Translations under genes and position numbers: made by a program
Assembly (NCBI RefSeq): GCF_001592755.1
Contig: NZ_LUKF01000014.1
Location: forward strand, 62,841-126,840
DNA from: Bdellovibrio bacteriovorus
GTDB lineage: Bacteria; Bdellovibrionota; Bdellovibrionia; Bdellovibrionales; Bdellovibrionaceae
Length of the DNA: 64,000 nucleotides
Reading direction: 5' to 3'
Notes under the pieces: generated by a model
What the model was told of the DNA's origin: nothing
Seen by the model: only the letters and a program-made list of their open reading frames with translations
Database searches by the model: none
In this document: one piece after another, positions 54,622 to 62,928 of the stretch
How positions within the stretch are numbered: the stretch's first letter is position 1
How the letters are laid out: the number at the start of each line of letters is the position of its first letter

Positions 54622-55445
54622 GCCAATCACGCGAACGCTTAGAGCACACACTGCAAGAGTTAGGCATTCTTGCTAAAAGATCTTTGGGTCAAAACTTCTT
54701 GGTCAGCGATGTCGTCATTGAGCGCATCATCAACCAAGTGAAAGAGTTTAATCCCGAAGAGTTGATTGAGGTGGGTCCAGGGCCTGGCGCTTTAACTTAT
54801 TTTCTAAAACAAATGAATGTGCCTTTGACTTTGATTGAGCTGGATCGCGTGATCGCGAACTACTGGCGCGAGCAGGGGCAGAATGTCCTTGAAGAAGATG
54901 CTCTGAAATTAGATTGGTCGCGCTTTTATTCAGACAAGAAAGTCGTTTTCGTCAGCAATCTGCCTTATCAGATTTCTTCAAGCATAGTGATTGAGCGTTC
55001 GATGGAAGAAAAAGGTGTTGAGCACATGGTTCTGATGTTTCAGAAAGAAGTGGCGCAAAGAATCCGTGCGGTGGCGAAGTCAGAGCATTACGGACTTTTA
55101 AGTGTTATTGCTCAAGTCTTCTGGAAGACGGAAATGGTGACTGAAGCGGGGCCGCGAGATTTTTCGCCTCCTCCTCGTGTCGCCAGCCGAGTGTTATGCT
55201 TTTCGCGTCTGCAAAGTGAAGTTAAAAACCGCCAAGCTTTCCTGACTTTCGTGAAAGCGGCCTTTGCCCAACGCCGCAAGCTTTTAAAGAAAAATTTGTC
55301 TGGTCTTTTAAGTCAAAAGAAGCTAACTGAAGAGCAATTGGTGGGCTGGATCACCGGCATGGGTTTTACAGAAACGGCTCGTGCGGAAGAACTGAGCCCT
55401 GCGCAGTTTGTGACTTTGTATAAGCACTTTGGATTTGAAGCATGA
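54618..55445 (+). CDS. rsmA: 16S rRNA dimethyladenosine transferase RsmA/KsgA
   Basis: The 275-residue enzyme has GQNFL, the SAM motif EVGPGPGALTYFL and the catalytic NLPYQISS. It dimethylates two adenosines near the 3' end of 16S rRNA. It is coupled to tsaD and smpB by 4-base overlaps. Confidence 0.96.
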   Translation: MSQSRERLEHTLQELGILAKRSLGQNFLVSDVVIERIINQVKEFNPEELIEVGPGPGALTYFLKQMNVPLTLIELDRVIANYWREQGQNVLEEDALKLDWSRFYSDKKVVFVSNLPYQISSSIVIERSMEEKGVEHMVLMFQKEVAQRIRAVAKSEHYGLLSVIAQVFWKTEMVTEAGPRDFSPPPRVASRVLCFSRLQSEVKNRQAFLTFVKAAFAQRRKLLKKNLSGLLSQKKLTEEQLVGWITGMGFTETARAEELSPAQFVTLYKHFGFEA

Positions 55446-55894
55446 GCATTTTAATTGTTCAAGAGAACAAAAAAGCCCGATTCGATTACACGATCGTAGA
55501 AACGTACGAGGCGGGCTTGCAGCTTATGGGCAGCGAAGTGAAATCCTTGCGCAATAAAGATGTGCAGCTCAAAGACTCTTACATCTCTTTTCGCGGAGAT
55601 GAAGCCTTCTTGCAGAATGCTCATATCGCTGAATACAAAGCCTCCAGTTACAACAATCATGCCCCTGAAAGACTTCGCAAACTTTTACTGAATCGCAAAG
55701 AGCTGGACGAGATTTTTGGTGCGTTGAAAGAAAAAGGCTATTCCTGCGTGCCGCTTAAAATCTATTTTAAAAACGGCCGTGCGAAATTAGAAATTGCTTT
55801 GGTGAAGGGTAAAAAGACTCACGACAAGCGTGAGGCCATTAAGAAACGCGACGTTTCTGATCAAATTCGCTCAAGTCTACGACGGAATCGTTAG
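55442..55894 (+). CDS. smpB: SsrA-binding protein SmpB
   Basis: The 150-residue protein shows the SmpB motifs: DYTIVETYEAGLQLMGSEVKSLR and KLEIALVKGKKTHDKRE. It binds tmRNA in rescue of stalled ribosomes. No tmRNA gene is in the window. The end overlaps the convergent membrane protein by 56 bases. Confidence 0.96.
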   Translation: MSILIVQENKKARFDYTIVETYEAGLQLMGSEVKSLRNKDVQLKDSYISFRGDEAFLQNAHIAEYKASSYNNHAPERLRKLLLNRKELDEIFGALKEKGYSCVPLKIYFKNGRAKLEIALVKGKKTHDKREAIKKRDVSDQIRSSLRRNR

Positions 55895-56498
55895 TAATAA
55901 ACTCTTCACGAATACCTAGACGCGCGCGCTTTTCTGCCAGCAAATGTTTCCAAGCGGCATAAGCTTCGCGGTTTTGCGGATCAATGCTTAATTTTTCTAA
56001 CAGCTTCAGCTCAGTCTCTGTATTCGCTTTTAAAGCGCGATAGAAATAGTCATACGTCATCGCTAGATCGCGATAATCGTCTTCTTCTGGCAAGTGATAA
56101 TCAGGAATATGCCACTGACCCAACATCAATTGGTGCATGTGTCTTTCCATCGTCACTAATGGAGAAAGAAGATTCTTCGTCATACGAATTCCCAAGAACA
56201 AAGTAACTCCCATAAGGAATAGGAAACTAGCGCTTAAGAAAATTTTAAGCCACGTCACTTCACGCTCTAAGTGTTCTACTAAGTAGGGATGTGTGTCGTA
56301 AGCAAGACTTTTGAAGAGATCATAATTCTGTACGATGAAGTAATAGGCCGGAAGAAGAAATAAAACCGCGCCACCCGCAACAGCCGTCACCATATACCAG
56401 CAGTATTTGTACTGAAAGCTTTTATTTAAAATAAAGCGGCGAGGACCTTGTCCATGGGGCACACGCTGGGGTTCGATAACTCTTCGTCCGTATAACAT
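55839..56498 (-). CDS. Two-helix membrane protein with HAMP-like segment
   Basis: The 219-residue product has two membrane helices (about 33-56 and 84-107) and an intervening loop, then a HAMP-like stretch (MTKNLLSPLVTMERHMHQL) and a helical C-terminus. It lacks kinase or methyl-accepting domains. It resembles small HAMP membrane proteins that may modulate signalling or secretion. Its last 56 bases overlap smpB, so the tail may be dispensable. ACCGATAA ends 8 bases before the ATG and no ribosome site is present. Confidence 0.7.
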   Translation of the reverse strand: MLYGRRVIEPQRVPHGQGPRRFILNKSFQYKYCWYMVTAVAGGAVLFLLPAYYFIVQNYDLFKSLAYDTHPYLVEHLEREVTWLKIFLSASFLFLMGVTLFLGIRMTKNLLSPLVTMERHMHQLMLGQWHIPDYHLPEEDDYRDLAMTYDYFYRALKANTETELKLLEKLSIDPQNREAYAAWKHLLAEKRARLGIREEFITNDSVVDLSEFDQKRRVS

Positions 56499-56506
56499 AT
56501 GACCTC

Positions 56507-56514
56507 TTATCGGT
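56507..56514 (-). promoter_or_regulatory. Candidate sigma-28-type -10 box (ACCGATAA)
   Basis: The box is 8 bases before the ATG on the minus strand. There is no clear -35 match, so the call is weak on its own but fits the other near-leaderless sites. Confidence 0.3.
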
Positions 56515-56583
56515 CTGTTGTGTTTTCAAAAGAGTCCAATTATTCTCAAAAGTATACATTCGCTGAAATAAAGAGGAGTCTTC

Positions 56584-57357
56584 ATGCGTGGTCCGGTTCA
56601 AGATACAAAGCGCCGTTGGATTTTTACCGTATTCCTGACAACTCTCCTGGTATTTGGTGCTGAAAAACTCTGGGCCTTGGATGAGCCGACAAATCGCCCT
56701 GACAATGACACGACCTTGGTCGATGAAAAGTATTCTTTAAAAGCCGACCGCGAAGCCTTTGATAAATTGCGCAAAGATATTCCGCCTGAACGCCAAAAAG
56801 AAAACGATGAAAAAGCTTTTATGGATCAATTGATGTCGGACTTTTCGCGCTCTCCTTCCGAAGTGCGCTCGAAGTTCTCTAGCATCATCAATAAAAAGCG
56901 TGAGCTCTTTAACAAAGACATGACGAAAAGCCGCGAGCAGTTTAATAAAACCCAAAAGAAAGAGCGCGACGAGTTTTCAAAAAAACAGGCCGATGCACGA
57001 AAAGACTTTTCAAAAAAGAAGGTCACTTCTGACGAGCGCAAAGAGTTTTTCGAAGAGCTTGATGGCGAAAGAAAAGACTTCTATTCGAAACAAAAAGAAC
57101 AGCGCGATGAGTTTGAAGCCGATATGCGCGATAAAAGAAAAAACTTTGACGATTACGCTCGCTCTAAAACCGACGAGTTTAATCAGTTACACCGTGATTA
57201 TACGAAACGCTATGACGAGAATAAAAAAGCACAGTCGGACTTGAAAAAACAAGCGGAAGAAAAACGGAAACAGCTACAGAAAAGTATTGATCAAGAGTAC
57301 GAGGGCATTCGTCAGAAAGATCCTACGATCCTGGAGCCAGCGACCCAAGGTCAGTAA
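56584..57357 (+). CDS. Secreted highly charged coiled-coil protein
   Basis: The 257-residue product has an N-terminal hydrophobic helix (about 13-30, signal or anchor) and then over 200 residues of Lys/Glu/Asp-rich, nearly unbroken coiled coil, with recurring RKxFxKK, KxRxEF and DERKEF words. The repeats may reflect internal duplication. AAAGAGGAGTC precedes the ATG. Function unknown; an extended periplasmic rod or wall-binding protein is possible. Confidence 0.7.
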   Translation: MRGPVQDTKRRWIFTVFLTTLLVFGAEKLWALDEPTNRPDNDTTLVDEKYSLKADREAFDKLRKDIPPERQKENDEKAFMDQLMSDFSRSPSEVRSKFSSIINKKRELFNKDMTKSREQFNKTQKKERDEFSKKQADARKDFSKKKVTSDERKEFFEELDGERKDFYSKQKEQRDEFEADMRDKRKNFDDYARSKTDEFNQLHRDYTKRYDENKKAQSDLKKQAEEKRKQLQKSIDQEYEGIRQKDPTILEPATQGQ

Positions 57358-58041
57358 TCACGACGGTCTTTTAAAGACTTCTTTATGAATCTCCATTGTC
57401 AGAGCGAAAAGTTTGTTTTCGATCATCGTAGACAGTGGACTGAATTCAATCCCGAAGGTCTGAATCACTTTGTTGCCTTCATCCACTTTGATGTGGCGAA
57501 CGACGCCTTGAATTTCAATCGGCGATCGTTTCCCAATCACCAAGTGTCCTGTCACTTTATCGCCGATCTTCATTAATGGCGCATCCATTCGATAAATCAC
57601 ACGACAACCTTGGCTGCTAAGGTCGGCCAATTGTCCGATGATTTTCTGCGGTTGCTCGTTGACTAGAACAATATTGTAAAACGCTTGGTAACCTTCAGGA
57701 ATGCGCACGCGGTAATTTTGGCGACGTTGCAGATGATAGAGTTCTTCTGCGACCGGGACGACGACTTTTTCCTGATGAATTTGTGCGAAGCCCTGGAAGT
57801 AGTATTTCTCTCCGCCTAAGAAGAAATGACCTAGGTATTCTTCTTGGGGTTTTAAAGTCGTGATGGATTCGACAGTGCACTCAAGGCATTTAGTTTTAGA
57901 ATTGTAAAAGTTCACGCGCAGTTTACAGATAGACTCTTCTTTACCCTTACAAAGAAGCTCTCCTTGAGCTTGAGCAAGATCCTGCCAAAGCTTGATCTTT
58001 TCGTCTTCGCGACCTACTAAGGTGAAGATGTCTTTATCCAT
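57358..58041 (-). CDS. PilZ-domain protein (c-di-GMP receptor)
   Basis: The 227-residue protein has an N-terminal region like YcgR's and a PilZ domain from about 100, with both c-di-GMP motifs: RRQNYR (RxxxR at Arg107/Arg111) and DLSSQG (D140, S142, G145). It should bind c-di-GMP and act by contact on flagellum, gliding or secretion machinery. Its start lies within the methyltransferase gene (25-base overlap). Confidence 0.88.
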   Translation of the reverse strand: MDKDIFTLVGREDEKIKLWQDLAQAQGELLCKGKEESICKLRVNFYNSKTKCLECTVESITTLKPQEEYLGHFFLGGEKYYFQGFAQIHQEKVVVPVAEELYHLQRRQNYRVRIPEGYQAFYNIVLVNEQPQKIIGQLADLSSQGCRVIYRMDAPLMKIGDKVTGHLVIGKRSPIEIQGVVRHIKVDEGNKVIQTFGIEFSPLSTMIENKLFALTMEIHKEVFKRPS

Positions 58042-58916
58042 ACCGTGACCTCGTGCTTGTTGTGATGCAGATGTTGCACACGTGCATTTTCTAAGGACTG
58101 GAACTTTTTGAGAGTCGCAAAGTCCGTCTTACCTTGAAATTTTATCGTGCAAACGAAGTTCGAGCATAGTCCTGAACTCTGCCACATCTGAACAAGTTCC
58201 AGAAGTTTTTCGGGGTAGCAGATGATATCAGAGAAAAACCAATCGATGGCCCCAATGTCCTCGGGCTTCACCGTGAAGGCATTGGTCTTCATAAAATGAA
58301 TGCGCGGAAGTTTGGCGATATGAGGTTCTAAAGGAGCGCGATCAATACTGACCACCTCACAACCGATTTGCTGAAGCACCCAAGTCCACCCTCCGGGACA
58401 GCTTCCGAAGTCGACGACCCTTTGGCCCTCTTTAGGAACAATCCCATAAACCGTGAAAAGTTCCCAAAGCTTCAGATAAGCCCGGGACGGAGGATTCTTT
58501 TTATCTTCGTTGAACTGAACTTCCCCTAAAGGAAACGGGGAGTTCGTTTTGCTAGAGGCTAAAAGTGTATTTTTATCGATCAGGGTCCAAGCTCCCAGGT
58601 TGTCTTCAGGAAGTTCCCCCAAAAAATCCACCACGCGAGGCTTTACCTTCGGCAAGAGCTCTTGGATAAGTTGCGCGCGGCGATGATTATCGAAAGTGTA
58701 AGGCACCCACAGCTTACCCAAACCCTTTAAAGCTTTTGCGGCCTGGCTGATGGATTCAAAAGAAATGATTTCGGGGTTGAGCCAAATATTTTGGGCCCAG
58801 ACAGAGTGCTGCAAGGGCCCATCAGTAAGAACCAGGCTTCCGTGAACTGAGCGAACGTTTTTAAGTTCCTCGAGAAGCTCTGGCAGAAATTGTTCTGTGG
58901 TTAAGTATGCGATCAT
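58017..58916 (-). CDS. RlmM-like SAM-dependent RNA methyltransferase (FtsJ fold)
   Basis: The 299-residue protein has a C-terminal FtsJ-type domain with the SAM motif VDFGSCPGGWTWVL and a DWFFSDIICYPEKLL segment, like the 23S rRNA C2498 2'-O-methyltransferase RlmM. The N-terminal half is a divergent RNA-binding region. Exact target is not proven. It is overlapped by the PilZ gene. Confidence 0.8.
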   Translation of the reverse strand: MIAYLTTEQFLPELLEELKNVRSVHGSLVLTDGPLQHSVWAQNIWLNPEIISFESISQAAKALKGLGKLWVPYTFDNHRRAQLIQELLPKVKPRVVDFLGELPEDNLGAWTLIDKNTLLASSKTNSPFPLGEVQFNEDKKNPPSRAYLKLWELFTVYGIVPKEGQRVVDFGSCPGGWTWVLQQIGCEVVSIDRAPLEPHIAKLPRIHFMKTNAFTVKPEDIGAIDWFFSDIICYPEKLLELVQMWQSSGLCSNFVCTIKFQGKTDFATLKKFQSLENARVQHLHHNKHEVTVWIKTSSP

Positions 58917-58939
58917 TAATTAAAAACCAGTCCAGCTGC

Positions 58940-58955
58940 GCGGCCCGAAGGCCGC
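58940..58955 (-). other. GC-rich hairpin with TTCG loop
   Basis: On the minus strand GCGGCC-TTCG-GGCCGC forms a C(UUCG)G tetraloop hairpin between the small gene at 58978 and the methyltransferase start. A T run follows only 13 bases later, so it is probably a processing or pausing element rather than a full terminator. Confidence 0.45.
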
Positions 58956-58977
58956 TGCGCTTCCTCGGCAAAGCCGG

Positions 58978-59280
58978 TTAAGCTGCTTTAGTTGCCACAG
59001 CTGGAGTCAGAAGTCCACGACTGTTCCAAGTCGTCATGCAATCATTCCAGAATTTTTCTTTTAGTTTGATATCTGCAGGGCCCATTTTCACTTTTGGGAA
59101 ATCCTGTTTTGTGAAGTGCTCAGTGAAATGAGCTTCGTCACATGCGCGTACGATCTTCAACATCAGGTTGAAGTGAGCCTCTGTCATTGGCTTATTATCC
59201 ACGAGCATTTTTCTGAGACCAGCCTCTGGCGTGTGCAATAAAAAATTATAGAGGTTTGGTACATCATAAGTTTGACTCAT
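58978..59280 (-). CDS. Small cytoplasmic protein, FliA-type promoter
   Basis: The 100-residue product starts MSQTYDVPNLYNFLLHTPEAGLRK and has no signal peptide. I recognise no family. The start at 59280 has GGGAG at good spacing; a longer frame does not. A sigma-28-like promoter lies just upstream, so it may be expressed with motility genes in the free-swimming phase. Confidence 0.7.
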   Translation of the reverse strand: MSQTYDVPNLYNFLLHTPEAGLRKMLVDNKPMTEAHFNLMLKIVRACDEAHFTEHFTKQDFPKVKMGPADIKLKEKFWNDCMTTWNSRGLLTPAVATKAA

Positions 59281-59312
59281 TTTGAAACTCCCTTTGTTTT
59301 GTTTCATTCCTC

Positions 59313-59340
59313 ATATCGGCGAATCAAAAGGGGAGCTTGA
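59313..59340 (-). promoter_or_regulatory. Candidate FliA promoter of the small protein gene
   Basis: On the minus strand TCAAGCTC (59340-59333), 12 bases, GCCGATAT (59320-59313). The -10 matches at 7 of 8 positions and the spacing equals that at 30976 and 32082. Confidence 0.55.
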
Positions 59341-59350
59341 ACGATTATTT

Positions 59351-59364
59351 AGGACCATGGTCCT
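59351..59364. repeat. Palindrome AGGACCATGGTCCT between divergent genes
   Basis: A perfect 14-bp palindrome. Its 12-bp core GGACCATGGTCC is also found in the first flagellin's promoter (24999-25010). Confidence 0.6.
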
Positions 59365-59385
59365 AGTGTGGCTGATTAATAATTT

Positions 59386-59411
59386 TTCAGTTTATCCAGA
59401 CTTGCCGATCA
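59386..59411 (+). promoter_or_regulatory. Candidate FliA-like promoter of the lysozyme-fold gene
   Basis: TTCAGTTT (59386-59393), 10 bases, GCCGATCA (59404-59411). The spacing is one shorter than standard. Confidence 0.4.
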
Positions 59412-59481
59412 TCCAGGAAAAATGGTCCAGGTAAAGTCTAGGTTCCCTTAAGTCCTAAGACCTAGCTCCGATCTAGGAGGC

Positions 59482-60693
59482 ATGAAAACACAAAAAATCA
59501 ATACAAACATCTTGGCAGCTTTGATCGCAACAACACTTTTCTCTAGCTCAACATACGCAATGGCTAAAAAGCCAGTTAGCGGTGGCGGAGGCACGAAACC
59601 TCCTACGACGACTCCAAGCAATCCGACGACACCAACACCGCCTACGCGTGAACCTGCGGCTGTCACGGACTCTATCACTCCAGAAGGTTTCAATGTCTTT
59701 ACTGAAGTTTCTTATCCGGTGGGTTCGGTTGTTGATACCAACTACAAAAACTACCGTGAATTGATCCCGACAAGAAATGCGCAACAAGCGCATGCGACGG
59801 ACATGTGTGATACGAACCTAGACCAAAACGATCGTTTCTCTGATCGCATTTCTTATGCGGTGGAACTAAAAATGCAGCCGGCGAAAGCGCAACTTGGTTA
59901 TGTCGCTTCTTACTTCGGTTTGAACAGTGACGTAAATACTTACCTGCCAAACAGTTTGATTTCACACCCATTGTGTAATGTGACTTCATCGACTTTGAAC
60001 ACGACTTTGAACGGCAAGAATGTTCCCGGCGCTTCAACGATCAAAAAAATCAATGAGTTTGCAGACCGCATGAACTCGTATCGTCGTGAAGCTTTGTCTG
60101 GAAACAGAGAAGGTTACGTGAAAGCTTCTAAGCTTTGGTCAAAATTCATGATGTGTCTTTCTTATATGGAATCTTTAACGACAGCGGACAACTCAAAATC
60201 TCAAAGCGTGGCAGCGAAGTATGCTCCATCAGGCTATCGTCGTCCTGCAGGCGTGAACTTCTACGAAGACCCTTATCAACCGGCAGAGTCTCGTTTGAAC
60301 ATCGGTCTATTTCAATTCACTCCGGATGCAGGTGGCAATATCCAGGCTTGTATTCGTGAATGGAATGCTCTTTATCCAAAATGCGGTATCTCTCAAAAAG
60401 CCAGCCAGTCTGAATTGATCCGCATCTTGGGAAGCTCGCTGCAAACATTCAACTCATTCTGTGCCGCTTCGAAGGTGACAGGTTCCTTTGCGGTGCAAGT
60501 GAATACGACGAAGTCGGCGAACACTCATCCATATAATGTTAACTCTAATGGAAAATTGAAAGCTCCGGCAGAGCGTTGCGTGAGCCCGCACATGGCCGTG
60601 GGTCGCTCTTACAACCACTTCGGTCCTTTCCAAAATACTTCGGGCTATACAACTGAAACCATCATCAACTGTGCGTTGACGGGTGAATACTAA
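59482..60693 (+). CDS. Secreted protein with a lysozyme-like (SLT-type) region
   Basis: The 403-residue product has a signal peptide (STYAMA), a Gly/Pro/Thr-rich linker (about 30-58) and a domain with seven or more cysteines. SKLWSKFMMCLSYMESL (probable catalytic Glu230) and, after 40 residues, LNIGLFQFTPDAGGN follow the pattern of transglycosylases (E-S-x, then G-L-x-Q-x). It may cut peptidoglycan, perhaps of prey. The match is weak and unproven. TAGGAGG precedes the ATG. A terminator follows. Confidence 0.68.
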   Translation: MKTQKINTNILAALIATTLFSSSTYAMAKKPVSGGGGTKPPTTTPSNPTTPTPPTREPAAVTDSITPEGFNVFTEVSYPVGSVVDTNYKNYRELIPTRNAQQAHATDMCDTNLDQNDRFSDRISYAVELKMQPAKAQLGYVASYFGLNSDVNTYLPNSLISHPLCNVTSSTLNTTLNGKNVPGASTIKKINEFADRMNSYRREALSGNREGYVKASKLWSKFMMCLSYMESLTTADNSKSQSVAAKYAPSGYRRPAGVNFYEDPYQPAESRLNIGLFQFTPDAGGNIQACIREWNALYPKCGISQKASQSELIRILGSSLQTFNSFCAASKVTGSFAVQVNTTKSANTHPYNVNSNGKLKAPAERCVSPHMAVGRSYNHFGPFQNTSGYTTETIINCALTGEY

Positions 60694-60720
60694 AAAGCGG
60701 GTCAACAGGCCTCAAAAAGA

Positions 60721-60753
60721 AAAAACCCTGATGTTTCCATCAGGGTTTTTTTT
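60721..60753. terminator. Bidirectional intrinsic terminator
   Basis: ACCCTGATG, loop TTTC, CATCAGGGT, with five A before and eight T after, between convergent genes. Confidence 0.85.
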
Positions 60754-60755
60754 AT

Positions 60756-61271
60756 TTAGTCTTGTCCAAGTTTTGGGATACTGCGAATCATTCTTTCTAA
60801 AAAGCCGTTGATTTGCGGCTTTTCATTTTCGTTGAATTCGCTCCAGAACTGCGTGATGCGCTGATGGTAATGCGGCATAATTTCATCGCAAAGAGCACGC
60901 CCCTTATCTGTCAAAAGGATCACGAAAGAACGTCCGTCTTTTTCATGCGTCGTTCTTTTTACGATGTCGGCTTTTTCTAAACTATTAATCAATCCAGAAA
61001 TCGTCGCTTGAGTGACGCCCACTTTTTGCGCCAGCTCTGAGGGCATCATACCTTGAGTGGCTCTTTGAAGCAGAATCATCAAAGTAAAACGACCCGAAGA
61101 CAGACTGTAGCGAGAAAAGAAGCTGTCCAAGTTGATTTCCATTTCCGTTGTCACCTTGCGAAGCAAGATGTGTGAATACAACGTCAATGAATCCATATCA
61201 GGATAAAGAGGACTTTCAGATTTTTCGAGGGCTTCCCGAGTCGGAATCTCGGTAAAGTAGAGCTTTGCCAT
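60756..61271 (-). CDS. MarR-family transcriptional regulator
   Basis: The 171-residue protein has the winged helix of MarR: MPSELAQKVGVTQATISGLINSLEKADIVKR and a KDGRSFVILLTDKG wing. MarR proteins repress nearby genes until a small ligand or oxidant binds. The N-terminal 25 residues are an extra segment. A palindromic site upstream may be its own operator. Confidence 0.88.
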   Translation of the reverse strand: MAKLYFTEIPTREALEKSESPLYPDMDSLTLYSHILLRKVTTEMEINLDSFFSRYSLSSGRFTLMILLQRATQGMMPSELAQKVGVTQATISGLINSLEKADIVKRTTHEKDGRSFVILLTDKGRALCDEIMPHYHQRITQFWSEFNENEKPQINGFLERMIRSIPKLGQD

Positions 61272-61312
61272 AGTGAATTCTCCGATCTGTGAGGTTAAGC
61301 GGGCCTTAGTAG

Positions 61313-61334
61313 TTTAATTAGGGGTCTAATAAAG
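61313..61334. promoter_or_regulatory. Candidate MarR operator
   Basis: ATTAG (61317-61321), GGGT, CTAAT (61326-61330), with T-rich and A-rich flanks, lies about 45 bases before the MarR start. The arms are AT-rich and short, as in MarR boxes. Confidence 0.4.
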
Positions 61335-61413
61335 CGCAAGGAAAAGGACGCAATAACAGCACAGATTCTAATTTAGAGTCGCATTCGCAAGCTAAATGAG
61401 AAGAGAATTGACG

Positions 61414-61444
61414 AAAAAAAAATGGAAGGACGAAATCCTTCCAT
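61414..61444 (-). terminator. Intrinsic terminator for the secreted protein gene
   Basis: On the minus strand ATGGAAGGA, a 5-base loop and TCCTTCCAT are followed by eight T residues. Confidence 0.8.
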
Positions 61445-61471
61445 TCCCATAAGTTTTCCTAAAGACGAATC

Positions 61472-61867
61472 TTACTCGAGAGTGTAAACAACCACTTTCA
61501 CAGAATCTTTAGCTGCAAGAGAACGTCCCAAGCAAGCGCGAGATGCTTCGAAAGTTGAAGATCTTTCTTTCGTACCGAAAGTGATCAACAATACGCCGTT
61601 CATTGTTTCGCCATAAACTTGGCAACGCTCATCATCCAATCTGAAAGCGCGACCTTTGCTCACAGGAATTTCACCAGCAGCCGTGTACTTGATTGCGCAA
61701 GAAAAGAAGCTTTGAGGTTTGTCTGTTTCACCAGACACGTTTTTCAAGCAAGTCGCGTTAACGTCGTTGATCTCTCTTTCAACAGCGATCACGTTTCCAA
61801 CTTTGCGATCATTAGCTTGAGCAGAGAAAGCCAAAAGCATAGAAGCTACAACAAAAAATAATTTCAT
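61472..61867 (-). CDS. Small secreted protein, function unknown
   Basis: The 131-residue product has a signal peptide (AFSAQA) and several cysteines (ATCLKN, FSCAIK, DERCQVY, RACLGRS) that could form two disulfides. CGGAGGGATTT precedes the ATG; a longer frame lacks such a site. No family is recognised. Confidence 0.7.
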   Translation of the reverse strand: MKLFFVVASMLLAFSAQANDRKVGNVIAVEREINDVNATCLKNVSGETDKPQSFFSCAIKYTAAGEIPVSKGRAFRLDDERCQVYGETMNGVLLITFGTKERSSTFEASRACLGRSLAAKDSVKVVVYTLE

Positions 61868-61948
61868 AAATCCCTCCGTAAATAGACAACGATAGCCTTT
61901 CACCTTTTCAGGGAAGCTCAAGGTCTTTGGCACCGTGTCTATAAGAAA

Positions 61949-62065
61949 TTATTCCGCGTCAGGATGAGTGGATTCGAACTTCAGGGCCCCGATAGACCAC
62001 AATACGGCCTGGTGAGCCACCCAGCAGAGCAGAATTATGAACGAGATAGAAACTTCGTAGGGCAT
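61949..62065 (-). CDS. 38-residue single-pass membrane peptide
   Basis: A short gene not usually called by annotation software. It encodes MPYEVSISFIILLCWVAH and 20 more residues, with one hydrophobic helix (about 7-29) and a polar tail ending in STHPDAE. CGGAGG lies 5 bases before the ATG, and the frame stops at TAA. It sits between map and the secreted protein gene. Small membrane peptides often modulate transporters or kinases; here no partner is known. Confidence 0.55.
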   Translation of the reverse strand: MPYEVSISFIILLCWVAHQAVLWSIGALKFESTHPDAE

Positions 62066-62143
62066 AAAACCTCCGTGGAAAGCAGTCCTACAGAGGATTT
62101 TAGGCTTTAAAGGCATGGGGAATCAAAGAGACCGAATTTGTAT

Positions 62144-62902
62144 TTAGACAGGATCAGGAATGGTCACAATCAAGGCGCGGTCTTTCAAAACCACCATCGT
62201 GTGTTCAAATTGAGCTGTGCGATATTCGCGCCCTGCAACCAGCGTCCAGTGATCTGGCTCTTCATCAACGACACGGGCCCCGGTAGAAACAAACGGCTCA
62301 ATCGTGATGACGTGGCCTTCCTTCAATTTTCTTTTGTCGCGCTTGTCATAATAAGCCGCGATGAATTTCGGTTCCTCGTGCAGACCGCGACCCACACCGT
62401 GACTTCCCAGATTCTCAATCACCGTGTAGCCGTTTTCAGTCGCCACTTTTTCGATTTGATAGCCGATCATGTTGATATAAGCGTCGGCTTTCACAATGCT
62501 GATCGCCGCTTCCAAGGCTTGTTTTGTAACATCCAACAAACGTTGATCTGCGGATTTACCGGGAGGAATAATAAAAGAGCCGCCGTTATCAGCGTAGTAA
62601 CCATCCAACTCAGCGGAAACGTCGATGTTAATTAAATCGCCTCGTTGAATTTGCTTTTGAGATGACGGAACGCCATGCGCGACCTCGTGATTTAAGCTGA
62701 TGCAATTGTAACCGGGAAAATTGTAAGTCAGCATAGGGCCCGAGCGTGCGCCATGCTTTTCTAGGAATTTTCCACCTAGCTCATCAAGCTCTTTGGTCGT
62801 CATGCCAGGCTCGATAGAGCGCGCCATGTAATGCAGACAATTTGCGACGACCTTGCCAATTTTTTTTAGACCTTCGAGATCTGCTTCCGTCTTTACGATC
62901 AT
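62144..62902 (-). CDS. map: Methionine aminopeptidase, type I
   Basis: The 252-residue enzyme removes the first methionine of new proteins. Motifs in order are NHEVAHGVP (substrate His), the metal ligands in NIDV and YYADNGGSF, HGVGRGLHEEP with the His ligand, TIEPFV and QFEHTMVV with Glu ligands. It is a normal-length type I enzyme and lies divergent to nnrD. Confidence 0.95.
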   Translation of the reverse strand: MIVKTEADLEGLKKIGKVVANCLHYMARSIEPGMTTKELDELGGKFLEKHGARSGPMLTYNFPGYNCISLNHEVAHGVPSSQKQIQRGDLINIDVSAELDGYYADNGGSFIIPPGKSADQRLLDVTKQALEAAISIVKADAYINMIGYQIEKVATENGYTVIENLGSHGVGRGLHEEPKFIAAYYDKRDKRKLKEGHVITIEPFVSTGARVVDEEPDHWTLVAGREYRTAQFEHTMVVLKDRALIVTIPDPV

Positions 62903-62928
62903 GCAAGGCTAGTTATACACTGATCCGG

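Noticed and set aside
55442-56500. tmRNA (ssrA) gene next to smpB
   Set aside because: No tRNA-Ala-like ends or tag frame are seen; the region is occupied by a convergent protein gene.
62138-62635. 165-codon plus-strand frame opposite map
   Set aside because: Fully antisense to a well-conserved gene; the protein is a typical shadow.
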